Positions 1 through 6,682 of a DNA stretch of 37,113 nt are shown here, in pieces. The notes under the pieces were generated by a model, which was not told where the DNA came from, searched no databases, and was given only the letters and a program-made list of their open reading frames with translations. The number at the start of each line of letters is the position of its first letter. Position 1 is the stretch's first letter. A program made the translations under genes and the position numbers. Source of the DNA: an uncultured Alphaproteobacteria bacterium (GTDB taxonomy: Bacteria; Pseudomonadota; Alphaproteobacteria; RF32; CAG-239); assembly GCA_944393205.1 (NCBI GenBank), contig CALXZI010000012.1:1-37113 (forward strand). The letters are read 5' to 3'.

Positions 1-40
1 GGAGCGTTATGTCAAACTCATCGCTATAAGCTTTACTGAA

Positions 41-63
41 CCTCGCGTCTAACGCGGGGTTTT
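41..63 (+). terminator. Rho-independent terminator of an upstream gene
   Basis: A 7-bp stem (41-47 with 53-59, one T-G wobble) with a 5-base loop is followed by a short T run (60-63). It probably ends a plus-strand transcript that lies off the left edge. Confidence 0.6.
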
Positions 64-71
64 CCTATTAC

Positions 72-105
72 AAAAAAGACCGAACTTTACAATCCGGTCT
101 TTTTT
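72..105 (-). terminator. Bidirectional terminator 3' of the hsp20 gene
   Basis: An 11-bp perfect inverted repeat (72-82 with 95-105) has an A run on one side and a T run on the other, so it can work on both strands. It lies 22 bases beyond the hsp20 stop codon and should end that minus-strand transcript. It also backs up the terminator at 41-63. Confidence 0.8.
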
Positions 106-126
106 GCATTACATTTCTTAAACAGC

Positions 127-609
127 TTATTTGCGTTTAATTGAAATTTTTTTCTTCTTTCCCTGTTCGTTTTGCGATTTTGGGAAAGTCACTTTCAAAA
201 CGCCGTCTTTGTAATCGGCTGTAGCGTCATCAAACTTCAAATCCCACGGCAGCGGAATCGTCCGTTTGAACGAACCGTAAGAAATTTCGGAAAAATAACT
301 GCCTTTATGGTTTTCTTTTTTCTCTTGTTTCTTTTCGCCGCTGATGGTTAAATATCCGTCGGAAGAAACTTCCAAATCAACGTCGTTTTCGTTCATCCCT
401 GGAACTTCGGCGGAAACCACAACCTCGTTTTCTTTTTCTTCAACTTCCACTTTCGGGTTCATGGCTTGGCTCAAAGGCGCGTCGTCATAACCAAAATCCA
501 ACATGCCGTTGAAAAAACGATTGACCAAATCACCAAAATCATGATGATAACCATAACGCATCGGAGAGTTATGGCTGTTTTCTTTTTTTGTAATCAATGA
601 ATCAGACAT
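127..609 (-). CDS. Small heat shock protein, Hsp20 family
   Basis: This is an ATP-independent holdase chaperone that binds unfolding proteins in the cytoplasm. The middle and C-terminal part carries the alpha-crystallin domain: NPKVEVEEKENEVVV, then AEVPGM, a DGYLTISGEK strand and the closing DGVLKVTFPK. The length of 160 aa is normal for bacterial Hsp20. An upstream in-frame ATG at 621 exists, but a GGAGG Shine-Dalgarno sits between 621 and 609, right where it would serve the ATG at 609 (MSDSLITKK), so I chose 609. It is a single-gene unit with its own terminator. I saw no clear heat-shock sigma site; a vegetative-like promoter is listed separately. Confidence 0.93.
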   Translation of the reverse strand: MSDSLITKKENSHNSPMRYGYHHDFGDLVNRFFNGMLDFGYDDAPLSQAMNPKVEVEEKENEVVVSAEVPGMNENDVDLEVSSDGYLTISGEKKQEKKENHKGSYFSEISYGSFKRTIPLPWDLKFDDATADYKDGVLKVTFPKSQNEQGKKKKISIKRK

Positions 610-646
610 TTCAACCTCCATAAATTTTCATCTTGTTCTAAAGTTA

Positions 647-675
647 GAGTTAGGAAACCGAAATCTCTAAATCAA
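647..675 (-). promoter_or_regulatory. Possible promoter of the hsp20 gene
   Basis: Reading the minus strand, TTGATT (670-675) and TAACTC (647-652) are separated by 17 bases. Both elements are weak matches. The TTGATT box overlaps CTTGAT, which resembles half of an RpoH -35 element, but no good RpoH -10 follows. Confidence 0.35.
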
Positions 676-703
676 GAGGCTCAACAAAAAAATTTTTAAT
701 TTC

Positions 704-731
704 TTGACAAACGACACTTTCCCTGTAAACT
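704..731 (+). promoter_or_regulatory. Strong promoter for the leader RNA and GNAT gene
   Basis: A perfect -35 TTGACA (704-709) and -10 TAAACT (726-731) are separated by 16 bases. Transcription should start near 738. Confidence 0.7.
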
Positions 732-760
732 ATCAGAAAAGTAACATCAAAATTAAGAAG

Positions 761-820
761 ATGAGCAAACAAATAAATTTCATATTTTCGCGCGAACGCC
801 GTCTGAAAATGCGACGATGA
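761..820 (+). CDS. Putative leader peptide, arginine-rich, 19 aa
   Basis: ATG at 761 follows a purine-rich AAGAAG and gives MSKQINFIFSRERRLKMRR before a TGA at 818-820. Five of the last nine residues are Arg, and the last two Arg codons are CGA-CGA directly before the stop. The stop lies inside the first hairpin of the leader RNA, so ribosome position could affect folding before the terminator. There is no homology support; the ORF could be chance. Confidence 0.4.
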   Translation: MSKQINFIFSRERRLKMRR

Positions 821-852
821 CTTATCGTGTTAAAACCTGATAAGCATGTCGC

Positions 853-882
853 AAGATTTGAGTTGTCTCAAATCTTTTTTTT
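853..882 (+). terminator. Intrinsic terminator or attenuator before the GNAT gene
   Basis: A perfect 10-bp stem (853-862 with 867-876), a 4-base TTGT loop and eight T residues (875-882) make this one of the best intrinsic terminators in the window. It lies upstream of a gene on the same strand with no gene of size before it, as expected for an attenuator or small RNA. Confidence 0.85.
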
Positions 883-909
883 ATTTTTAATTGACGGAGT
901 AACCCAGCA

Positions 910-1677
910 ATGGAAAAGAAACATTTAATCGTAAAAAAACTAAACCACGAAAATTTAACCGACGTTATGGCTTTGCAGCAAAAAATCATCAGCGGCCTTC
1001 ACCCTGATGAACAACACTTCATTTTGCACCGGACACAAGCCGATTATTTAAAATCATTAACCGGCGCCAGCTCAAACATGATGGGTGTGTTTGACAATGA
1101 CGCTCTTGTGGCTCAAACCGTGTTTGCCATGCCGCAAAACCATGAAAATCGGGATATGCCCGAATTTAAACCGAACATTGCCAATGAAGAACTCGTTTTA
1201 TATGAAGCCATTTTGGTTGATCCGGCTTATCGGGGTTCGTCTTTAATGACCAGAATGTTAAATTACATTGAGCAACACGCTCTTGACAACGGCCGGAAAC
1301 ACTCAATCATTCAAATTGCCGCCGACAATCCCGCCAGCTGGATAAGCGCTCTTCATCATGGCATGAAAATCACCAAAGTTGATTTAGACCCTTATGACAA
1401 AGCCAAAGTCTTATATCTGGAAAAGCAAATCAGCCGGCAGTCGCATTCAACCAACAACCAACAGTCTGAAGGAAAAACTTACAGCCTGTATTTGGGCGAA
1501 AACATTCATAAAAGAATACCGGCTTTGTTTAACAAGATGCAATATCTGGTGCAAAAAGGCTATCACGCCATCAGGCTTGATAAACAAACCCAAAGCCTTA
1601 TCTGGCAGCAACAAGAAAATGCAAACCTTGCTTTGTCCAAAAATTTTATATTCAGAGAAAGCGCTTTCGGCTTATAA
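910..1677 (+). CDS. GNAT family N-acetyltransferase
   Basis: This is a predicted acetyl-CoA-dependent N-acetyltransferase of unknown substrate, 255 aa and cytoplasmic. The GNAT core is within residues 1-165: LYEAILVDPAYRGSSLMTRML holds the beta4 strand and the pyrophosphate-binding loop (here Y-R-G-S-S-L), and NPASWISALHHGM matches the beta5/alpha4 region. The last 90 residues, from about 170, do not belong to the core and I cannot assign them. The start is supported by GGAG (895-898). It lies behind the leader RNA and terminator, so expression may be controlled by attenuation. It converges with the AstE/AspA-type gene, with 6 bases between the stops. Confidence 0.82.
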   Translation: MEKKHLIVKKLNHENLTDVMALQQKIISGLHPDEQHFILHRTQADYLKSLTGASSNMMGVFDNDALVAQTVFAMPQNHENRDMPEFKPNIANEELVLYEAILVDPAYRGSSLMTRMLNYIEQHALDNGRKHSIIQIAADNPASWISALHHGMKITKVDLDPYDKAKVLYLEKQISRQSHSTNNQQSEGKTYSLYLGENIHKRIPALFNKMQYLVQKGYHAIRLDKQTQSLIWQQQENANLALSKNFIFRESAFGL

Positions 1678-1683
1678 AATTTA

Positions 1684-2532
1684 TCAGCCTTGCTTCCCGA
1701 GATAATACCACTCTGTCCCGATTTTTGCATCAGGATTGGGCAGCAAAATAAATCCGTCTTGCGGCGCGGTTAAAATTGTACCGTCATCATAAACGGCCAA
1801 TTTTTCCCCGGCGCGGATTTTATCCAAATGCTTATAATTTTTAAGCAGCCGGCCGGATTTTTCTTTAATAACAAAATATTTCATCAGAATATGTTTTTTA
1901 TCCATCAGCGGCGGCATCGGTGCTTCTATCATGCCCAAAGCCGCTAAAGCATTCAAAACTGCCTGATAGGCAATTTCCGCCGCCGTTTCGGCTTCATGAT
2001 AGCCACATTCAAGCGTGGTGGCCGTATTGCCGCAAGTATGAGCATATCTTTCGGTTGAAAAATCAGAAATGGCATTTTGGGCAGCATACATTTGCGGCCA
2101 ACCTTCCAGAACATAACCGACCGGCAACACGGCAATCAGCGGCTTATTATATTCATCGGCATAATCGCAAAAAGCAAACGGCACATCTTCCGGACAATGG
2201 GTAGAATGCAAATCCAGCGTCATGCGGTGCGTTGCAATCAACGGGCAAATTTCATTTGCCAGTTTTTGTTCATAAGTTTGCGGATTTTGATGCGGTTTCA
2301 TTACCCGATTTAAATTTTCTTCCGTCTCACGCACATTCTTTTGATACGCCGCCGGATTACAAACCGGCACCAATGTCAGCTTGCCTTTTCCGATTTCAAT
2401 TTCCCTTTTTTCAAGCTGCCCGATAAGCCGCCGCAAGGCTTTTGTGCCGGCTGTTTCATTACCATGCACGGCCGCCAGCACCAAAAAAGAAATCCCGTCT
2501 TCTTTTCCGCAATATTCAAATATTTCAATCAT
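1684..2532 (-). CDS. Succinylglutamate desuccinylase/aspartoacylase family zinc hydrolase
   Basis: This is a predicted zinc-dependent deacylase or carboxypeptidase of the M14-like AstE/AspA family, 282 aa. The zinc site is visible as HGNE near residue 24 and DLHS near residue 107, and NLNR near residue 75 is the substrate-binding segment. The C-terminal part (about 205-282) is the small beta domain usual in the family. The substrate cannot be told from sequence; AstE, aspartoacylase and ectoine-type enzymes all look like this, and no arginine-succinyltransferase genes lie nearby. The YjbR gene is upstream on the same strand, 57 bases away. Confidence 0.85.
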   Translation of the reverse strand: MIEIFEYCGKEDGISFLVLAAVHGNETAGTKALRRLIGQLEKREIEIGKGKLTLVPVCNPAAYQKNVRETEENLNRVMKPHQNPQTYEQKLANEICPLIATHRMTLDLHSTHCPEDVPFAFCDYADEYNKPLIAVLPVGYVLEGWPQMYAAQNAISDFSTERYAHTCGNTATTLECGYHEAETAAEIAYQAVLNALAALGMIEAPMPPLMDKKHILMKYFVIKEKSGRLLKNYKHLDKIRAGEKLAVYDDGTILTAPQDGFILLPNPDAKIGTEWYYLGKQG

Positions 2533-2589
2533 TTATTTTTTCCGTTTGGTTTATTGATAAACAATTTGCCGCCGCCTGTCAAAAATTTT

Positions 2590-3258
2590 TTATTTTTTAG
2601 CCAAAACGTAGCTTTCATCCACCCGCCTGCAGATTTCCTCCAAACCGATCGAGCCGTCCAAACAAAGCGTGTACCAGTGTTTTTTATTCATATGATAACC
2701 GGGAAAATATTTTTGCCCATCGGTTAAAGTAGCAATTTCTTCCGGAAACCCGCGCAAATCCATCACTTCAATTTTATCATTTCCGTTCAGGCCGAGTTTT
2801 TGACGGGAAATTGTTAAAATCACCGCATACCATTTTTGATTGTCCTTTCGGCGCACAATGGCATTATCGGGAAATTTTTCCCATAAAAACTCAAATTCAT
2901 CACCGTATTTTTGCCGTATGTGCGCCATCACCGCCAAAGTCATATCGTTTTTGAAAACGCTCTCAACACAGCATTCATCGGCGATTTTTTGCAAAATCCC
3001 CGCACATTCTTCGCGAACTTTGCCGACAAAAGCACCGACAGCGTTTTCCGCCCGGTATAAAACATACTCATCACCGGTATCGTTATCAAACACGCGGCTC
3101 GTAACATTCCCGCTGTTATCAACCATAATTTTAAGCCAAAACTGCCCGCCGGAAATGTTTACCGCATAAACATACACACCGTCTTTTTCTGCCTTAAAAC
3201 CAAAAGCCTCAAGCTTGTCAAAAGCAATCTTTTTATGTGCAAAAATTTCTTCAAACAT
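2590..3258 (-). CDS. MmcQ/YjbR family protein
   Basis: A 222-aa protein whose second half (about 105-222) is a YjbR/CyaY-like domain: FPDNAIVRRKDNQKWYAVI, then the closing block with KKHWYTLCLDGS, EICRRVDESY and the terminal LAKK. The first 100 residues form a separate N-terminal extension, which also occurs in some longer members of the family. The biochemical function of the family is not settled. It probably shares a transcript with the downstream zinc hydrolase. Confidence 0.82.
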   Translation of the reverse strand: MFEEIFAHKKIAFDKLEAFGFKAEKDGVYVYAVNISGGQFWLKIMVDNSGNVTSRVFDNDTGDEYVLYRAENAVGAFVGKVREECAGILQKIADECCVESVFKNDMTLAVMAHIRQKYGDEFEFLWEKFPDNAIVRRKDNQKWYAVILTISRQKLGLNGNDKIEVMDLRGFPEEIATLTDGQKYFPGYHMNKKHWYTLCLDGSIGLEEICRRVDESYVLAKK

Positions 3259-3414
3259 CTTTTACTTTAATTCAAACCTAAAAAACCCGTCCCGACCGCT
3301 TCACCTCTCATAAATTTAAGCCGTTCATCTTCAATAATCAATTATTTTCTTTTCTTACAAAATATGTGTAAACAATATATAGAATTAAAATAAGTTTACT
3401 TGCCTGATAACTCA

Positions 3415-3678
3415 TCATAACAGTTTAAGCAAAAACAAAACAACAGCAAACGGAAGATACAAAATCGCAAAAAGAACATATTTGGCATGAATTTTACTAA
3501 ACATCCGGCTTTTGCGCACAAAAGGAAACAAAAGATAATTCAATAAAAACACGACAGCCCAGAAGCCGGCATACTTCAGTTCTTCATCATGAAACAGCCA
3601 AGCGGAAATTTTCCCTAAAACAACCGGTATCCACACAAACCCGACAATAAAAAACACTATTTTACTGAAATGCGACAT
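3415..3678 (-). CDS. Small membrane protein, unknown
   Basis: 87 aa with three hydrophobic segments at about residues 5-27, 36-53 and 67-87, so a small inner-membrane protein. I do not recognise a family. AAGGA precedes the ATG at a normal distance. It starts inside the 3' end of the upstream gene (22-base overlap), which suggests translational coupling and a joint role. Confidence 0.6.
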   Translation of the reverse strand: MSHFSKIVFFIVGFVWIPVVLGKISAWLFHDEELKYAGFWAVVFLLNYLLFPFVRKSRMFSKIHAKYVLFAILYLPFAVVLFLLKLL

Positions 3679-4082
3679 TTATCATTCCTTATTTTACAAA
3701 ACTTTTCTCTGACAAAAGCAATCAGCAAAGATAGCGGTATTCCGGCTGCCGAAATATAACCAAACACCTTCATTACGATATTCAACATCTCTTCACCCCA
3801 TTCAAAAAATGAGGCAACAGCAATGATACCTACCAGCCCGATAAACACAAAATACGGCACCCAGCCAATTGACATCAAATAATAAGACGTCCGCGGATAA
3901 TGATTTATTACATAATAAATAAATTTCGGCACTTTGTTAAAACATAACAAAACCATACCAACGACAAAACCCAGAAACAAAACGGCACTGACCGTACCCT
4001 CCTGATCAAGATATGACAAAGGAGTAGCTAAAACACAGTAAATCCCTCCCCAAAGCAAGGCTTCTTTTGAACATAATTTCAT
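3657..4082 (-). CDS. Membrane protein, unknown
   Basis: 141 aa with about four hydrophobic segments (roughly 9-25, 29-46, 70-92 and 104-126). A GGAG lies about 9 bases before the ATG. It overlaps the next gene (3415-3678), forming a two-gene unit. No motif hints at function. Confidence 0.6.
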   Translation of the reverse strand: MKLCSKEALLWGGIYCVLATPLSYLDQEGTVSAVLFLGFVVGMVLLCFNKVPKFIYYVINHYPRTSYYLMSIGWVPYFVFIGLVGIIAVASFFEWGEEMLNIVMKVFGYISAAGIPLSLLIAFVREKFCKIRNDKCRISVK

Positions 4083-4145
4083 TGTTTCGTACTCCTTTTT
4101 CTGATTATACCGATAGCATTTTAATTAACTTATTAAGATAATCAA

Positions 4146-4451
4146 CTATTTTCTTCTTTTACAAGCCTCTTCATATGCCATTTTGGCACGCGCAAGATTT
4201 GCAAAAGTATCTTCAACATATGGATATACTTTTCCTGCCCCTTTTACTCCTAATTTTAATACTGGATTTTTTACAGCCAAACCTACAACAGCACTTCCAT
4301 ATTTCCCAATAATTTTATCGGCAGATTTATTTCCTGTTGAAATTGTATGAGGAATATCTGTCATATATTTTAATTCCTTAAATTTTTTAGTTATTCCTTT
4401 CGCAGAACAATCATTAACTCGTTTCTTTGTTTTTAATCTTTTTCTAGGCAT
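4146..4451 (-). CDS. Small basic protein, unknown
   Basis: 101 aa, starting MPRKRLKTKKRV, a strongly basic N-terminus that could bind nucleic acid. The middle is Gly/Ala/Val-rich (GKYGSAVVGLAVKNP). The frame extends upstream to 4499, but AAGGAGA lies just before the ATG at 4451, so I place the start there. It is AT-rich in codon use compared with the housekeeping genes. It is unrecognised. Confidence 0.5.
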   Translation of the reverse strand: MPRKRLKTKKRVNDCSAKGITKKFKELKYMTDIPHTISTGNKSADKIIGKYGSAVVGLAVKNPVLKLGVKGAGKVYPYVEDTFANLARAKMAYEEACKRRK

Positions 4452-4777
4452 CTTTTTTCTCCTTATTATAAAAATTAAACAAAATGATAGTGCTATCAAA
4501 ATAGATTATAATAATATTAATATATAAAAGTCAATATACAAATCCATATAACCTTTTTCATATTCCACCTACCTGTTATTACATTTAAGCTTGCTAAAAA
4601 GCCTTATTATTTTCCACCCCAATTACCGGATAGATTGGAAAAACTGGAGAAAAAAGCAACGGCAAAGGGTTGACAGCCCCAAAAAAAGCAATAACAAAAT
4701 CCACGGGGTTAGAAGGTTTTTAAGTATAAAACCATCAGCTCTTGAGAAATTAAAAAATTTTCGGACAAAATTTTCGC
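4452..4777. other. AT-rich gap with a possible gene remnant
   Basis: There is no convincing gene here. 4480-4570 is extremely AT-rich. One frame around 4580-4672 reads AKKPYYFPPQLPDRLEKLEKK before TGA. It has a protein-like composition but no start codon or ribosome site, so it may be a decayed 5' end of a gene. A 6-bp inverted repeat (GGTTTT/AAAACC) lies near 4711-4729. Confidence 0.35.
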
Positions 4778-4806
4778 TTGTCATCATATTCAAAATGGGG
4801 TATACT
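4778..4806 (+). promoter_or_regulatory. Promoter of the hairpin-rich unit
   Basis: TTGTCA (4778-4783) and TATACT (4801-4806) with exactly 17 bases between them: one of the best promoter matches in the window. Predicted start is at 4812-4814. Confidence 0.75.
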
Positions 4807-4848
4807 GGACAATGATAAAAAATATTATTAACTTCAAAAATTATCTAC

Positions 4849-5361
4849 ATGAAAAAGATGAAGATAAATATCGGCAACTTGGAGATAAGACAGGCTCTGC
4901 CGATACTGGTCAAAGCTGTAAAGCTGACCAGAGAACAAGGGTTAACCTGTAGGCCCGACACATTCTCTTCTTGGGAGGAGATTGTGGAAACATACGGGGA
5001 AAATAATCTTCTCCGCGAAGGGGAAGATTATGAGGGTTACCTCCTCGTATGGCGCGGGGGACGACCTGAAGTGAACCGCTTAAGCGGTTCGCTCCGGACC
5101 GAAACCAATAAAAACGCCATACTGTGGGCCGCTCCGGTCTACAAAGAGGCGTTTGCCCGAGGCGCATTAAAACGCGTCAATGGCGCATTGACCTATGTGT
5201 GGTGCATAGGCGATATGCGCGTTGACGAGCGCCTAATCACCAAGCTCACCACAGCTCTGTCGCAAACAGAGCCGATTGTTGAGCTTGATGAGAGAGAGGA
5301 AGAAACTCTTCTCCTCTATCTCGGTGAATACTATTTTCAGCATTTTTTCCAAGAAATATAA
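4849..5361 (+). CDS. Unknown 170-aa protein written in consecutive hairpins
   Basis: The ORF encodes a soluble-looking protein with balanced composition, four Trp, and acidic stretches (LREGEDYEG, LDEREEETLLLYLGEYY). I recognise no family. The DNA is about 65% GC in places (5041-5100), against very AT-rich flanks. Codon choice differs from neighbours, with many CTC/CTG, AGA and GGG. From 4869 to the terminator about nine-tenths of the bases fall in local inverted repeats, several abutting. No Shine-Dalgarno precedes the ATG, and ATG 4858 is an alternative start. Promoter and terminator make it a one-gene unit. It could instead be a ~600-nt structured RNA with an incidental ORF, although a 170-codon open frame is unlikely by chance. 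Confidence 0.6.
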   Translation: MKKMKINIGNLEIRQALPILVKAVKLTREQGLTCRPDTFSSWEEIVETYGENNLLREGEDYEGYLLVWRGGRPEVNRLSGSLRTETNKNAILWAAPVYKEAFARGALKRVNGALTYVWCIGDMRVDERLITKLTTALSQTEPIVELDEREEETLLLYLGEYYFQHFFQEI

Positions 5362-5371
5362 CGCTGAATAG
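4869..5371 (+). repeat. Chain of about 16 adjacent hairpins within one ORF
   Basis: Main stems seen: 4869-4876/4898-4905 (8 bp); 4906-4912/4925-4931 (7 bp); 4959-4971/4974-4986 (one mismatch, wobbles); 5003-5014/5020-5031 (12 bp, one wobble); 5032-5035/5040-5043; 5070-5079/5084-5093 (10 bp, one wobble); 5096-5101/5135-5140; 5149-5154/5170-5175; 5176-5182/5186-5192 (7 bp); 5193-5197/5205-5209; 5241-5248/5280-5287 (8 bp) enclosing 5254-5260/5266-5272 (7 bp); 5290-5304/5309-5322 (mismatch and bulge); 5331-5341/5363-5371 (bulged). The arms are not copies of one another, so this is not one element repeated. Confidence 0.8.
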
Positions 5372-5375
5372 CTAT

Positions 5376-5409
5376 AAAAAGGGACTTTACAAATGTAAGG
5401 CCCCTTTTT
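5376..5409 (+). terminator. Terminator of the hairpin-rich unit
   Basis: An extended stem pairs A5376-C5390 with G5395-T5409 around an AAAT loop, with one or two bulges, and ends in a T run. It lies 15 bases after the stop codon and separates the unit from the MazG-like gene. Confidence 0.8.
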
Positions 5410-5450
5410 AATATTTAAATAAACACCCATCTTTTTTAAAAGGAAAAAAC

Positions 5451-5792
5451 ATGACTTTAGAACTTAAAAACAATCCGAGTTTGAAAGACTATCAAGATTA
5501 TATACGCCAGATGAAACAGGAACGCGGTTTTAACACGACGGACAGATTTTATGAATGTTGTCTTCTGGCGGAAGAATGCGGCGAACTTATCTCTGCCGTA
5601 CGTAAAAATTCCAAATCAGGCTCAATCGGTTCCGGTTCCACCGTTGGCAATGTCGCTGAAGAACTGGCAGATGTTTTTATTTACGTCTGCTCTTTGGCGA
5701 ATATGCACGACATTGATTTAGAACAGGCTTTCCGTGCCAAAGAAGAAAAAAACAAACAACGTACATGGAAGCGCCTAACTCAAAACACTTAA
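5451..5792 (+). CDS. MazG-like nucleotide pyrophosphohydrolase
   Basis: This 113-aa protein is a single MazG-type domain that hydrolyses nucleoside triphosphates to monophosphate and pyrophosphate with Mg2+. The metal-binding set is visible: EECGEL near residue 42 (the E-x-x-E part) and EELADVFIYV near residue 70 (E-x-x-D). AFRAKEEKNKQRTW ends the domain, as in house-cleaning enzymes and phage MazG homologues. AAAAGGA precedes the ATG by about 8 bases. The methyltransferase gene follows after 18 bases, so they are probably cotranscribed. Confidence 0.85.
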   Translation: MTLELKNNPSLKDYQDYIRQMKQERGFNTTDRFYECCLLAEECGELISAVRKNSKSGSIGSGSTVGNVAEELADVFIYVCSLANMHDIDLEQAFRAKEEKNKQRTWKRLTQNT

Positions 5793-5810
5793 AAACAAGG
5801 GCAATATTTG

Positions 5811-6305
5811 ATGTTAAAAGCCGTTTTGATTCTTCCGTTCAATGTATTGGTCATTATTCCGTTGTTTATTTTATATTTTGGCGGATTTGAGCTTATGCCG
5901 GCAAAAAATCTTTGCCTATGGTTTTTAGCATTTCTGCTGCTTGCCGGCGGATTGACGTTAATGATTTGGACAATGCGCCTTTTTGCTCAAACCGGCAGCG
6001 GCTCGTTAGCACCATGGAATCCGATAAAAAAACTGATTATCTCGGGTCCTTACGCATACGTCCGAAACCCGATGATTTCGGGCGTATTCTTGTTTTTGGG
6101 CGGCGAATGCTTATTATTTCAGAGCTTACCATTGTTTTGTTATTTATTGATTTTTATCAGCATCAACCTGATTTATATTCCGCTGGTGGAAGAAAAAGGC
6201 TTGCAAAAAAGATACGAGCGCCGGTATTTAGAATATAAAAAATGCACCCCGCGTTTTTTGCCCAAGTTAATCCCTTCCCTAAAAAAGAAAAAACAAAAAC
6301 GGTAA
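5811..6305 (+). CDS. ICMT-type membrane methyltransferase
   Basis: A 164-aa membrane protein of the isoprenylcysteine carboxyl methyltransferase / phospholipid methyltransferase-like superfamily, which uses SAM inside the membrane. Hydrophobic helices lie at about 4-24, 33-55 and 89-122. The conserved SAM-site signature is GPYAYVRNPMI (near residue 79), followed by EE (near 129) and the RYERRYLEYKK segment. The substrate is unknown, and bacterial members often methylate lipids or small molecules. The frame opens with TTG at 5808, but ATG 5811 is the natural start. It follows the MazG-like gene closely. Confidence 0.8.
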   Translation: MLKAVLILPFNVLVIIPLFILYFGGFELMPAKNLCLWFLAFLLLAGGLTLMIWTMRLFAQTGSGSLAPWNPIKKLIISGPYAYVRNPMISGVFLFLGGECLLFQSLPLFCYLLIFISINLIYIPLVEEKGLQKRYERRYLEYKKCTPRFLPKLIPSLKKKKQKR

Positions 6306-6313
6306 TATTTTAT

Positions 6314-6329
6314 AAAACCGAACGGTTTT
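6314..6329 (+). terminator. Weak hairpin after the methyltransferase gene
   Basis: AAAACCG and CGGTTTT form a small stem with almost no loop, so at most 6 bp are usable. There is no long T run. It may be a weak terminator or processing site before the tRNA. Confidence 0.35.
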
Positions 6330-6388
6330 AAAAATAATTCTTGCATTGCGAGAAGAAGTATATTAAAAGAAAAGCAACTTTACAGTAT

Positions 6389-6464
6389 GGTCCCATCGTC
6401 TAGTGGCCTAGGACGCGGCCCTCTCAAGGCTGCAACACGGGTTCAAATCCCGTTGGGATCACCA
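6389..6464 (+). tRNA. tRNA-Glu (anticodon CTC)
   Basis: This is a complete 76-base cloverleaf. The 7-bp acceptor stem (6389-6395 with 6454-6460, one G-U) is followed by a discriminator A and an encoded CCA. The anticodon arm has loop CTCTCAA with anticodon CTC, reading GAG. The T arm contains GGTTCAAATCC. A second Glu tRNA (TTC) is expected elsewhere in the genome. Confidence 0.95.
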
Positions 6465-6472
6465 ATGCAAAC

Positions 6473-6500
6473 AGCAGTCATGAAAATGGCTGCTTTTTCT
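6473..6500 (+). terminator. Terminator of tRNA-Glu
   Basis: A 9-bp stem (6473-6481 with 6486-6494, one wobble) is capped by a GAAA tetraloop and followed by a T-rich run. It lies 8 bases after the CCA end. Confidence 0.85.
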
Positions 6501-6682
6501 TTTATTTCCAAGGCTTTCAGCAAGTTCGGATGTTTCATTTTCAAAAATTGCATTTTGGGATATTTTTTCGAACTCGTTTGTTTATTTTTCTTTGTTTTTC
6601 AATTGGTTGTTGTTTGTGATTGAAAATACATCTAATTTAGAATATAATTGGTACAGATTAACCATTTAAATAGGATATACTG

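Larger units (their letters stand above)
738..882 (+). ncRNA. Leader RNA or small RNA ending in a perfect terminator
   Basis: Starting about 7 bases after the -10 box, this transcript of roughly 145 nt contains a 19-codon ORF (761-820), a hairpin overlapping that ORF's end, and a perfect 10-bp terminator stem (853-862 with 867-876) with a T run to 882. The first hairpin pairs 811-815 with 848-852 and 821-826 with 839-844. The GNAT gene starts 28 bases after the T run. It is either a transcription attenuator for that gene or a free-standing small RNA. I do not recognise the family. Confidence 0.55.

Noticed and set aside
1394..1705. A 103-codon frame overlapping the GNAT gene on the same strand.
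   Set aside because: It lies inside a well-supported CDS in another frame, with no ribosome site and low-complexity content.
4591..4815. A 74-codon frame in the gap before the hairpin unit.
   Set aside because: It starts at TTG without a ribosome site, has a skewed basic composition, and a different frame in the same place looks more protein-like but lacks a start.
4910..5167. An open frame of 85 codons on the minus strand inside the hairpin gene.
   Set aside because: Inverted repeats make both strands similar in composition, so open antisense frames are expected. It has no ribosome site, and the promoter and terminator support the plus strand.
4869..5371. Rickettsia-type palindromic elements inserted in frame in a gene.
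   Set aside because: Those are one or two long related palindromes per gene. Here the stems are many, short and unrelated, and they span the whole ORF.
6389..6464. tRNA-Glu as an integration site of a mobile element.
   Set aside because: No integrase gene and no second copy of the tRNA 3' end were seen in the window. Only the AT-rich neighbour gene hints at transfer.
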